Positions 44,101 through 52,147 of a stretch of 64,000 nt of DNA are shown here, one piece after another (position 1 is the first letter of the stretch; each line of letters opens with the position of its first letter). The position numbers were made by a program, and so were the translations under genes. Under the pieces are notes generated by a model. The model was not told the DNA's origin. It ran no database searches and was given only the letters and a program-made list of their open reading frames with translations. The stretch spans positions 558,001 to 622,000 of the forward strand of contig CAVQUX010000025.1 in the NCBI GenBank assembly GCA_963716925.1, read 5' to 3'. Source of the stretch: DAISKN01 sp963716925. GTDB lineage: Bacteria; Acidobacteriota; Vicinamibacteria; Marinacidobacterales; SMYC01.

Positions 44101-44258
44101 CCGGGAAGGCGCACGTTGATGTTGACGGTGGCGGGGTCGGCCCGGGGAAAGAGATCCACACCGAGCTCGCGGAAGGAAAAGATCCCCAGCACCACGAGGA
44201 AGCCCACGAGCATCACCGCGAAGACCGACCGTTTCACCGACAGCTCGGCGAGAGTCAT
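41142..44258 (-). CDS. RND efflux pump inner-membrane transporter (HAE1/AcrB type), two compensating frameshifts
   Basis: Proton-driven exporter of 1038 residues. The start MTLAELSVKRSVFAVMLVGF, the porter domain (PEEITTQVVMPLEEAL), the second transmembrane block (ALTLAVGIVIDDAIVVLENIVR, with the proton-relay aspartates in VIDDA) and the end of the protein (LLLLGIVKKNGILQIDYTN) all read in one frame. Between about 42785 and 42300 the coding sequence moves to another frame (MTASYGRLLAWSLDH, GRDWIPPDDQSELSLSLNLPEG) and then returns at a run of six C bases at 42296-42301 (GENWFPIQVRILG). The two shifts cancel, which is best explained as consensus errors. It overlaps the adaptor gene by 4 bases. 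Confidence 0.92.
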   Translation of the reverse strand: MTLAELSVKRSVFAVMLVGFLVVLGIFSFRELGVDLFPRADPATVNINVRLPGATPEEITTQVVMPLEEALSTISGLDELTAMTFDGSTRITCKFVLEREIESAAQDVREKVAGALRNLPPNILPPVIQKADPDADAVLSVVVASSRSLRETSEIADKQIKRALETIDGVGEVTLTGSRVRQIRILVDADRLNAQGLTVNQFQRAIQEENVEVPGGRIIRGDAELGVRTLGRIDAVSQFGELIVANVGGTPIRVNDLGRVEDGFARPDTWNMLEGKEAVTLEVRRQSGTNTVEIIADVKERLAEIAPTLPPGVSLRIIRDQSVFINASIASLQEHLLFGSVLASLVVLLFIRSLRSVLIASVAIPASIVATFTLIKIMGFTLNNMTLLALTLAVGIVIDDAIVVLENIVRFIDEKGLPPRRAAIEATHEITLAVLATTISLVIIFLPIAFMQGYARRYVNEFGWTMAFSILVSMLVSFTLTPMLSSRLLQARGREERKRGEERGRGRAPGAGDGVLRSAPGLVARPPCGGARGGIRRLPADVSAQPARGSRLDSSRRSERAQPVAQSPRGHFPRRYFPLDAGDRGSHRQDPRRRVHQSLHPRRALEPLAHLRETLRSGRAKSLEPGDGRRVPEDHRGIPQPEEQGHDPLRARRGENWFPIQVRILGPDFNQVVQVAKDVAEGVREVPGLLDVEPAVSVNSPELQVKIDRQRASDLGVRAGDVARAVRLMIAGEDQISIFKEGDEQYDVTMQLLPEQQKDIEVLRRLMIPSTKVGQVRLDSIASVERGVGPARIERFNRQFQISVNANNSASLPLDVAAQAVRQKIREAALPRGFGYRFTGSVKVLDETTTNLILAFLLASIFMYMVLAAQFDSFVHPFTIMLSLPLAIPFALLSLWLSGRTLNLWSALGVLLLLGIVKKNGILQIDYTNKLREQGLPVREAILQANRVRLRPILMTTFAIVAGLVPTALGIGAGSAQRSAVALTIIGGQMLCLLPTLVVTPVAYSLFAEMNLRESAGRTRGLLSSLRPILARRFTFLG

Positions 44259-45550
44259 CTATCCGGGCCTCCGTCACCTCCCTCGCCGGCCGTGCCGGTT
44301 TCCTCCGGTACGGCTTCCACCAGGGCTCCGTCCCTCAGCTCCTGACCCCGGATCGGGATGGCTACGCTTTCGCCGGCGCCGAGCCCCTCGGCCACCTCGA
44401 CCCGGTCGCCCTCGCGCTCTCCTATCTTGACCTCGGTCTCGCGCAGCTTGCCGCCCTCGACGGCGAAGACCTTGTAGACGCCGTAGACGTACTGGAGCGC
44501 GTCCGCGGGAACGAAGACGGCCCGTTCCACGTTGTCCGAGGCGATCGTGGCCTTCGCGAAGAACCCGGGCTTGAGCTCACCTTCGTGGTTCTCGAGGAGC
44601 GCTTCCACTTCGAAGGCGCGGGTCTCGGGGTCGACGGCGGGATTGATGCGCGAGACCTGTCCCACGAACCGTCGCTCGGGATAGGCCTCGACGGAGATGC
44701 TCACGTTTTGACCGACGTGCACGGAGGCGGCCGCCTTCTCCGGCACCTTCAACCGGGCGCGGAGTCGGTCGAGACTCACGATGATCATCACCGGGGTCTG
44801 AACCCGCAAGTACTGACCCTGGGTGACGCCGCGCTCTTTGATCTGCCCTCCGAAGGGCGCGCGGATGACGGAGTCGCTCAGCTTCTTGTTCGCGAGGGCG
44901 AGGGACGCTCGGTACTCCGACATCTGAGCCCGCAGGTTCTCGATCGACTGAAGGGCCAGATCGTGGGCCGCGATTGCCGCCTTCAACCTCACTTCGGCGT
45001 CCTCGAGGTCCTGCCGCGGAAGGAGCCCTTGCTCGGCCAGCGACTGCGCCCGGGCGTACTTGTGCTCGGCCTCGGTGAGAGCCGCGGCGGCCCGGGTCAC
45101 CTCGGGAGACTGGTGCGGGTCGACGACGTCGGCATCATCGCCGGAGAGACCGAGGCGCGCCTGAGCCTGCCGCAGGGCCGCCTGCTGTCTCTCGAGCGCG
45201 AGCTCCAGCTCCACCGGCGCGACTCGAACCAGCGGCTGACCGGCGCCAACGCGATCGCCGACGTCGACCAGGACTTGCTCGACCTTCCCCTCGACTTCCG
45301 CGCTGACGGTGACTTCCTCGTAGGGGAACAGCGAGCCGACCGCCTCGATGTTGCGCCGGATTTCGCGCGGCTCGACGGGCACGACGATCGCCGGAACCGC
45401 TTTCGCGCCCGACTTCGAATCTTCCGCCGTCCCCCGTGTGCAGGACGAGCTCGCAGAAGCGGCGATTCCAGCCAGAAAGACCGTCACCCAACCCGCGCCG
45501 CCCCGTCGATGCGGCAGGTTTCTTCTCCATGGCCGATGGCGTTCGCGCAT
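44255..45550 (-). CDS. RND efflux periplasmic adaptor lipoprotein
   Basis: Membrane-fusion protein of 431 residues that links the pump to an outer-membrane channel. The N-terminus is basic, then hydrophobic (GWVTVFLAGIAAS) and ends with a serine-rich stretch before a cysteine (ASSSC), a probable lipobox. The lipoyl-like halves (VSAEVEGKVEQVLVDVGDRVGAGQPL and the matching IRAPFGGQIKERGVTQGQYL), an intervening long coiled-coil hairpin (ALERQQAALRQAQARL to MSEYRASLALANKKL) and a beta-barrel domain (VSRINPAVDPETRAFEVEALL) are clear. No TolC-type gene is next to it. No regulator gene flanks the pair, so the exported substrate is unknown. Confidence 0.92.
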   Translation of the reverse strand: MRERHRPWRRNLPHRRGGAGWVTVFLAGIAASASSSCTRGTAEDSKSGAKAVPAIVVPVEPREIRRNIEAVGSLFPYEEVTVSAEVEGKVEQVLVDVGDRVGAGQPLVRVAPVELELALERQQAALRQAQARLGLSGDDADVVDPHQSPEVTRAAAALTEAEHKYARAQSLAEQGLLPRQDLEDAEVRLKAAIAAHDLALQSIENLRAQMSEYRASLALANKKLSDSVIRAPFGGQIKERGVTQGQYLRVQTPVMIIVSLDRLRARLKVPEKAAASVHVGQNVSISVEAYPERRFVGQVSRINPAVDPETRAFEVEALLENHEGELKPGFFAKATIASDNVERAVFVPADALQYVYGVYKVFAVEGGKLRETEVKIGEREGDRVEVAEGLGAGESVAIPIRGQELRDGALVEAVPEETGTAGEGGDGGPDR

Positions 45551-45780
45551 AAGACAGACCTGACTCCTCGGTCGGCTCGGAGCTCCCCTGAGGCAATCTA
45601 GCACCGGTTCGGCCCGCGTTCCACATCGGCGCCAAGAGACGTGGGGTCGACGATTCCGGGTCGGGTAGGCCCGCTCGAACCCCGGTCCTCGACTCTTTCC
45701 AGCTGGCAAGGATCGTCCCGCCGTTGGCGGTGCTCGTGTCTGCGAGCTTTCGGGCGGTGCGGTCCGTGCGGAACCCGAGG
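45551..45780. other. Intergenic region upstream of the RND operon
   Basis: About 230 bases between the end of the kinase gene and the start of the adaptor gene, both on the minus strand. No gene or clear promoter was recognised; it should hold the promoter of the efflux operon. Confidence 0.4.
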
Positions 45781-48093
45781 CTATTTCGGGAAATACGGTT
45801 CGAGCAGCGATCTGGCCAGGGGGTCAGCCCAGAGCGGATCAAAGACCGGTAGCGCGTGCGCGATGAGCATCGGATGGCGCTCCTTGACTGCGAGCGCGAG
45901 ATTCTTCCGCGCCTCCTCGCGCTCGCCGAGCGCGGCTTCCACCCACGCAATGAAGACCGAAGGCACGTAGGCGACGGCGCGGCGCGCCACCAACTCCCGT
46001 CGCACGCTCTCGGCCTTCTCTCGCTCGCCGCCGCAAGCCAACGCCCAACCGAGCCATCCGAGAACGTATGACGCCCGTTCCGAGCGATCGGCCAGGCGCT
46101 CCATCAGAGCGATCGCCCCTCCGTGCTCTCCGCTCTTGGCCATCGCGGCCGCTCTGATGATCCAGGCGAGTAGAAAATCCGCCTCGACTTCGAGGGCACG
46201 ATCGCAATGAATCTTGGCGAGCTCGGCTTCGCCCCAGAGGAGGTGGTTCAGCGCGGCCGCGCTGTTTGCGTAGGGCGACAGCGGATCGATTCCGAGGGCG
46301 CTTCGCATGTTGCTCATCGCCGCCTCACGACGCTTCAGGAAGGTGAGCAACAAGCCGTACGTCGTGCGAAGCTCTACGATCTCCGGCGCCAGTTCCACCG
46401 CCCGGCGGAGTTTCCGTTCCGCTTCCGGCCAGTTCCACTCGTAGTAGAAGTGAACCGCCGCGCGGCTGCCTAGCGCCGCGGGGTGCTCGGCGTCCAGGGA
46501 CAGCGCCTTCTCGGCGGCGGCGAGCGCCTGTCGATGGCTGACCGCGGGAGGAAGAAAACCGTACGTACCCAGAATGACATGACAGTCGGCGAGCCCCGCG
46601 TGAGCCGAGATATAGGCGGGGTCGAGCTCGGCGGCACGCTGGAAATAGTCGATCGCCCGTTGGATTCCCCCGGCGTGGCGGTGGTACCAGGCATGCCGGG
46701 CGCGCAGATACATATGGTATGCGGCTGCGTTCCGGGTATCGCGCAATATGAAGGCGGCGTCGCCCTCGACCCGCTGGACTTGCAGCGCCGCTGCGAAATC
46801 TCTCGCGATACTTTCTTGCATATCGAAGACATCTTCGTCTCCGCAGTCATAGCGCTGAGACTGGATGCAACAGCCATCTCGCGCGCTCACGAGCTGGGCC
46901 GTGACACGAAAGCGATTCTGCACCCGCCGCACGCTCCCTTCGACGATCAGCTCGACCCCGAGCAGGCGCCCGAGCTCTCGCGCGTCGGGCGCCGCGCCTT
47001 TGAACCGGAAGCTCGATGTGCGGGACACGACGCGCACCCCCGGCAAACGGCCGAGGGCGCTGATGATCTCGTCGGCGATGCCTACACAAAGGTAATCCAC
47101 CTGCTGCTTTTCATCGAGACTCAGGAAGGGCAGGACGGCGATGCTCTTGAGCGGCAGCGCGGCGATCCTGGAAATCTCGGCACCGCCCGGGCTCGAGACG
47201 GGGCGCCGGTCTCGACCGCCCGCAGGCGAACCGGCAGCGACGATAGGGCTGGCCGTCGGCCGCTTGGCCGTGAGAGCGGCGTGAACGTCCCGGGCACTCT
47301 GGAAGCGCTCCGCGGGATCCTTCGCGAGGCAGCGCTCGATTACGCGGCGGAGAGCTTCGGGAAGATCGGCCCGAAGCGAGCCCGGCGACTCGGGTGTGTC
47401 TCGCAGAATGGCCGACATCAGCCCGGCGGCGCTGTCTGACCGGAACGGGCGACGGCCGGTGGCCATCTCGTAGAGCATGACCCCTAGCGAGTAGAGGTCC
47501 GTCCGGTGGTCCACCACCCGCCCCTGTACCTGCTCGGGCGACATGTAAGGCACCGTGCCCATCACGACACCCTCGCGAGTATGAGCCTCGGTCGAGAGCG
47601 CCGAGCTTGACGAAGCCTCGATGCCGCTCATCTTGGCCAGGCCGAAGTCGAGGACCTTCACACGCCCGCCCTTCGTCAACATGACGTTGGCCGGCTTGAG
47701 GTCGCGGTGGACGACGCCCTTCTCATGAGCCGCGGCGAGTGCGTCGGCGAGCGCGGTGGCGGCGTCGAGGATGCGCTCGACGGGGAGCCCACCTGCAGGA
47801 ATCAGCTGGTCGAGGGGTTGGCCCTCGACCAACTGCATCGTCAGGAAGTGGACGCCTTCCGCCTCTTCTACGGAGTAGACGCCGACGATTCCCGGGTGGT
47901 CGAGCGCCGCGAGCGCCTTCGCCTCGCGCCGGAATCGTTCCCGCCGTACCGGTTGCGAGGCCATCTCGTTTGGCAGCACCTTGAGGGCTACCTCGCGGTC
48001 GAGCTTGGTGTCGGTGGCGCGGTAGACGGCGCCCATACCTCCGGCGCCGAGGGGGGCGGTAATCCGGTAGTGCGCAAGCCTCCGGCCGATCAT
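45781..48093 (-). CDS. Ser/Thr protein kinase with TolB-like domain and TPR repeats
   Basis: Cytoplasmic protein of 770 residues with no membrane segment. Residues 8-275 are a Hanks-type kinase: glycine loop LGAGGMGAVY, lysine K38 in VALKVLP, HRDLKPAN with D131, DFG from D149, GTVPYMSPEQ. After a linker comes a TolB-like N-domain (SIAVLPFLSLDEKQQ, about 316-425) and then tetratricopeptide repeats to the end (AIDYFQRAAELDPAYISAHAGL, RKLRRAVELAPEIVELRTTYGL, and others). Residues 317-770 align without gaps to residues 267-720 of the regulator encoded just upstream. The start at 48093 is 13 bases after that gene's stop, so both form an operon. Partners are not known. Confidence 0.93.
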   Translation of the reverse strand: MIGRRLAHYRITAPLGAGGMGAVYRATDTKLDREVALKVLPNEMASQPVRRERFRREAKALAALDHPGIVGVYSVEEAEGVHFLTMQLVEGQPLDQLIPAGGLPVERILDAATALADALAAAHEKGVVHRDLKPANVMLTKGGRVKVLDFGLAKMSGIEASSSSALSTEAHTREGVVMGTVPYMSPEQVQGRVVDHRTDLYSLGVMLYEMATGRRPFRSDSAAGLMSAILRDTPESPGSLRADLPEALRRVIERCLAKDPAERFQSARDVHAALTAKRPTASPIVAAGSPAGGRDRRPVSSPGGAEISRIAALPLKSIAVLPFLSLDEKQQVDYLCVGIADEIISALGRLPGVRVVSRTSSFRFKGAAPDARELGRLLGVELIVEGSVRRVQNRFRVTAQLVSARDGCCIQSQRYDCGDEDVFDMQESIARDFAAALQVQRVEGDAAFILRDTRNAAAYHMYLRARHAWYHRHAGGIQRAIDYFQRAAELDPAYISAHAGLADCHVILGTYGFLPPAVSHRQALAAAEKALSLDAEHPAALGSRAAVHFYYEWNWPEAERKLRRAVELAPEIVELRTTYGLLLTFLKRREAAMSNMRSALGIDPLSPYANSAAALNHLLWGEAELAKIHCDRALEVEADFLLAWIIRAAAMAKSGEHGGAIALMERLADRSERASYVLGWLGWALACGGEREKAESVRRELVARRAVAYVPSVFIAWVEAALGEREEARKNLALAVKERHPMLIAHALPVFDPLWADPLARSLLEPYFPK

Positions 48094-49471
48094 GCGGCCC
48101 ACACCTTTATTTCGGGAAACAAGGATCGAGCAGCGAAGCGACGTCCGGGTCGGCCCAGAGCGGATCAAAGACGGGCAGCGTGTGCGCGAGGAGCATCGGG
48201 TGCCGCTCCTTGACTGCGAGCGCGAGATTTTTCCGCGCTTCCTCGCGCTCGCCGAGCGCGGCTTCCACCCACGCAATGAAGAGCGAAGGCACGTAGGCGA
48301 CGGCGCGGCGCGCCACCAACTCCCGTCGCACGCTCTTCGCCCTTTCTCGCTCGCCGCCGCAGGCCAGCGCCCAACCGAGCCATCCGAGAGCGTACGACGC
48401 CCGATCCGATCGTTCCGCGAGGCGATCCAACAGCGCGATCGCCCCTCCGTGCTCTCCGCTCTTGGCCATGGCCGCCGCTCTCATGATCCAGGCGAGCAGA
48501 AAATCCGCATCGACTTCGAGGGCACGATCGCAATGAACTTTCGCGAGCTCGGCTTCGCCCCACGACAGGTGGTTCAGCGCCGCCGTGCTGTTTGCGTAAG
48601 GCGACAGCGGATCGATTCCGAGGGCGCTTCGCATGTTGCTCATCCCCGCTTCCCGACACTTCAGGAAAGTCAGCAGCAAGCCATAGGTCGTGCGAAGCTC
48701 CACGATCTCCGGCGCCAGTTCCACCGCCCGGCGGAGTTTCCGTTCCGCTTCCTGCCAGTTCCACTCGTAGTAGAAGTGAACCGCCGCGCGGCTGCCCAAC
48801 GCCGCGGGGTGCTCGGCGTCCAGGGACATCGCCTTCTCGGCGGCGGCGAGTGCCTGCCGATGGCCGATCGCCGGCGGTAGAAAGCCGTAGGTGCCGAGTA
48901 CGACATAGCAGTCGGCGAGCCCCGCGTGGGCCGAGGTATAGGCCGGGTCGAGCTCGGCGGCACGCTGGAAGTAGTCGATCGCCCGTTGGATTCCCCCGGC
49001 GTAGCGGTGGTACCAGGCGTGCCGGGCGCGCAGATACATGTGGTATGCAGCCGGGTTGCGAGTGTCACGCAATACCAAGGCGCCCTCTCCCTCGACCGGC
49101 TCTACACGCAATGCCGCGGCGAAATCCCTCGCGATATTTTCCTGGATATCGAAGACATCCTCCTCTCCGCAGTCGTAGCGCTGAGACCGGACGCAGCAGC
49201 CGTCTCGCGCGCTCACGAGCTGGACCGTGATCCGGAGTCGATTCCGCACACGCCGCACGCTCCCCTCGAGTATCAGCTCGACCCCGAGAAGGCGTCCGAT
49301 CTCTCGCGGGTCGATCGCCACACCTTTGAACCGGAAGCTCGATGAGCGGGACGCGACCCGCACCCCGGGCAGACGACCGAGGGCGCCGATGATCTCATCG
49401 GCGATGCCTACGCAGAGATAATCCAGATCCTTCTTTCGATCCCGATCCAGGAAGGGTAGGACGGCGATCCG
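45781..49471 (-). repeat. Duplicated 454-codon module shared by two adjacent genes
   Basis: The 3' part of the kinase gene (about 45781-47145) and of the winged-helix gene (about 48107-49471) encode 454-residue segments that align without a gap. Counting by hand I find about 61 differences, that is roughly 87% identity; the TPR part is closer to 91%. The DNA is also visibly alike over long stretches. It is a direct repeat with unit spacing of about 2.3 kb. Confidence 0.9.
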
Positions 49472-50269
49472 TCGTCGTGTATCCGGCGCGGCCCCCTCCG
49501 TCTTGCTCGCGCCGGGGCCCTCGGCGACCCGGCAGTGCAGCAGCTCGATCTGAGTCGCGATGGCTCGGGCGACCTGGCTCTGCGTCGAGACGACCTCCGA
49601 GAGCTCGTCCTCGAAGCTGTCGGCCCAGAGCTGCGTCTGGCGCGCGGCGTCGATGAGATGCACGCCGATCCGGGTGCGCCTGCCGATCCTGCGCACGGTA
49701 CCCTCGACGATATAGTCCACCGAAAGCTCGTCCGCGATCTTGCGCAGGTTCTTCTCGGTTCCGCGGTAGCGGAGCGCCGTGGTCCGCGCGATCACGCGAA
49801 GCTCCGCGGGGTTCAGACGACCGAGGTGCAGGATGAGCTCCTCGGTTGCTCCGTCGGCAACAGCCGCCTGGGGCGGATCGTCGTCGAGCCCCTCGAACGG
49901 AAGGACGAGGACCACGACCGCAGGCTGCGTCTTTCGCTCGACCGGGGCGATGAAGCGATATCCCTGCCGGGGCACGGTCTCGATGTACCGCGGCCGACGG
50001 GCGTCGTCCCGGAATGCCTTCCGTAGCTGGTTCACGTAGATGTTCACGCTACGGTCGAAGTCGACGAAGACGCCGTCCTTCCAGAGTGCCTTGCGGATCT
50101 CTTCTCGACTCACCAGCCTTCCCTGTTGAGCCACCAGGAGCGCGAGCAGCTCCGCGGATCGGGGCGCAATCTCGACCCGCTCTCCGTTCCGCCGGACCAC
50201 TCCCCTCTCGAAGTCGAGATCGAGGGCCCGCATCGGGTCACCGATCGAAAGTCTAGGAGTCTTCGGCAT
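48107..50269 (-). CDS. Winged-helix (OmpR/CadC-type) regulator with two TolB-like domains and TPR repeats
   Basis: Protein of 720 residues. Residues 15-108 form an OmpR-type winged helix (FERGVVRRNGERVEIAPRSAE, REEIRKALWKDGVFVDF, YIETVPRQGYRFIAPVE). Two TolB-like domains follow: VLVLPFEGLDDDPPQ (about 116-250) and IAVLPFLDRDRKKDLD (267-380). TPR repeats occupy about 390-720. There is no membrane segment between them, unlike CadC, so it is a soluble regulator. From 267 on it is nearly identical to the kinase encoded downstream. Starts at 50269 (MPKTPRLS), 50281 (MKLAMPK) and 50308 are possible; the first is chosen because it is closest to the usual N-terminus. A run of T bases precedes it. Confidence 0.9.
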   Translation of the reverse strand: MPKTPRLSIGDPMRALDLDFERGVVRRNGERVEIAPRSAELLALLVAQQGRLVSREEIRKALWKDGVFVDFDRSVNIYVNQLRKAFRDDARRPRYIETVPRQGYRFIAPVERKTQPAVVVLVLPFEGLDDDPPQAAVADGATEELILHLGRLNPAELRVIARTTALRYRGTEKNLRKIADELSVDYIVEGTVRRIGRRTRIGVHLIDAARQTQLWADSFEDELSEVVSTQSQVARAIATQIELLHCRVAEGPGASKTEGAAPDTRRRIAVLPFLDRDRKKDLDYLCVGIADEIIGALGRLPGVRVASRSSSFRFKGVAIDPREIGRLLGVELILEGSVRRVRNRLRITVQLVSARDGCCVRSQRYDCGEEDVFDIQENIARDFAAALRVEPVEGEGALVLRDTRNPAAYHMYLRARHAWYHRYAGGIQRAIDYFQRAAELDPAYTSAHAGLADCYVVLGTYGFLPPAIGHRQALAAAEKAMSLDAEHPAALGSRAAVHFYYEWNWQEAERKLRRAVELAPEIVELRTTYGLLLTFLKCREAGMSNMRSALGIDPLSPYANSTAALNHLSWGEAELAKVHCDRALEVDADFLLAWIMRAAAMAKSGEHGGAIALLDRLAERSDRASYALGWLGWALACGGERERAKSVRRELVARRAVAYVPSLFIAWVEAALGEREEARKNLALAVKERHPMLLAHTLPVFDPLWADPDVASLLDPCFPK

Positions 50270-50359
50270 TGCTAGCTTCATTAAGAAAAAAACAAGATTG
50301 CGCCGCATTGTATCACCGAAGCCCTTCCTCCACCCTGGCGTCTACTGGAGGAAGGTCCC

Positions 50360-51976
50360 ATGAAACCGACAGCGTCGATAGTGCTCGTCGTCCTGCTAGG
50401 TGCCATCGGAGCGAGCGGAAGCCAGGACGCTTTCGAAACACGCTGCAGGGGCCTGCGCGGCAGGAAGCTTCACCTTCGAGGCGTCGAACGCGTGGAAGTA
50501 GTGAACGCGATCGTCGAAGCGGTAGACCCCAACCAGTCCGGGGTGCCCGTCGTGCATTGCCGGGTACAGACGGAAACGGAGACGGTGAATCCGGCCCAGC
50601 CCATCGACCGGAGTACGATCCAGAGCCTGATTCGCCTCCCAAAGATCTGGAATGGTCGTCTCTTCATGGGTGGATCGGGCGGCTTCGGGGGCGATTTGGG
50701 CGAAGAGCAACTCGCCGGCATCATCGGCCTCGACGGAACAGCTCTTCAACGGGGCTTCGCGACCGTCGTCAACGATACGGGTCACGCCGGATCCAGAATG
50801 GACGCCTCATGGGCCCTCGAGGACCCGCCCTCCCCCGGGATGGACAGTCAGAAGGAGCGGAACTTCACCGGCCACAGCACGCATCTCTCCGTGATGACGG
50901 CGAAGAAGCTCGCGGCGGCGTTCTATCGAATCCCGGTGAAGTACTCCTACTTCCACGGCTGCTCCACCGGGGGCCGGCAGGCGCTGGTCGCGGCGACGGC
51001 GTTTCCGCGCGACTTCGACGGCATTATCGCGGGCGCGCCCACCCTCATGGCGGGCGAGGTCTTTTCTCGGTACGCCCTGACTCAGGAAGCGCGGCTGGCC
51101 ATTTCCGACCAACTGACGGTTACGAAGCTGGAGCGCGTGACTTCGCGGGTGCTGGCGAAATGCGATGCCGACGACGGCCTGGCCGACGGCATTCTCACGG
51201 ATCCAAGGCGATGCGAGTTCGACGCTCACCAGGACCTGCCAGCTTGCCCAGGGAACGTCGATGGCCCTGAATGCTTCACCGCCGAGCAGAAGGAGTTCAT
51301 CGCCTTCGTCCATGGCGAGATCCAGTTCGAGAACCCGCCGTCCATCGCCCATGGACTCATGCCCAGCAGCGAGGGCGGGGCGCCCGTTTCCACCCGGCTC
51401 CTGCAAGGCTGGGCCTCGTGGGTCACGGGCACACCGCTCCTCGGGGGCGTCAGCCTCCAATGGCTCTTCGACACCGCGTCCCGGCGATTCATGGTCTTCG
51501 ACGATCCTGACTTCGACATGTCGACTTATCTGACGACGACGCAGTCCTGCGCAGATTCGTGAGGACTCTCGCTTGCTGAGCGCTCTCGACCCGCCTTCGA
51601 CGCTGACGCCTTCCGGGGACTCAGCGGCAAGATGCTCCTGGATCACGGCTGGATCGATCCTGCTCTGTCGCCTGAAGACACGATCCAGTACGTGCAGAGC
51701 GTCGGAGAAGAAACACCGGGAGACCGGGATCGATCGGTTCGCCTGTTCATGATTCCGGGCATGGCTCATTGCGGTTACGGGCCGGGGCGCAGGTCTTCGA
51801 CGGGAATCGATGCCATCGTGGACTGGGTCGAGAACGGCACCCCACCGGACGCGATGCTCGCCTTCAGTCCCGATGGTCAACTGAGCCGACCCTTGCGCAG
51901 GTATCCGACGACGGCGGTTTATCGAGGCGGGGACACGAGGCTCGTGGGCAGTTTCGGGTGCGCGCTCTCGTGGTGA
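50360..51976 (+). CDS. Tannase/feruloyl esterase family protein, two compensating frameshifts
   Basis: Secreted serine esterase of about 538 residues. Signal peptide MKPTASIVLVVLLGAIGASG; then NGRLFMGGSGGFGG, DTGHAGSRMDASWAL, the nucleophile elbow HGCSTGGRQALVAA, a cysteine-bearing CDADDGLADGIL calcium-type loop, and near the end LLDHGWIDPALSP and the catalytic histidine in GMAHCGYGPG. A TGA at 51560-51562 seems to end it, but between about 51548 and 51612 the neighbouring frame gives IREDSRLLSALDP, which fits the family, and the original frame resumes with FRGLSGKMLLDHG. Total length is a multiple of three. Family members cleave gallate or hydroxycinnamate esters; a TonB receptor gene follows. 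Confidence 0.85.
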
Positions 51977-52038
51977 TCGAGCGGCGACGCGCCGCTGTCG
52001 GCTGCGACCATCCCCGGATCGCGGAACGCGGGGCGCCG

Positions 52039-52068
52039 TTGACGTCGCGTGTCAGACTGCGATATACA
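52039..52068 (+). promoter_or_regulatory. Sigma-70-like promoter of the TonB receptor gene
   Basis: TTGACG at 52039-52044 and TATACA at 52063-52068 with an 18-base spacer; expected transcription start near 52075, about 73 bases before the TTG chosen as translation start. Confidence 0.5.
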
Positions 52069-52147
52069 CCATGAAGTTTCGGCTCCCTGGCCCGAGGTCC
52101 GTAGCGTCGATACCGCAAGTCGTTCGCACACCGAAGACGAACCCACC

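Noticed and set aside
51560..51562. In-frame TGA inside the tannase gene as a possible selenocysteine codon or nonsense mutation
   Set aside because: Around it the neighbouring frame gives a better family match (IREDSRLLSALDP), and the original frame resumes at about 51612, so two compensating indels explain it better.
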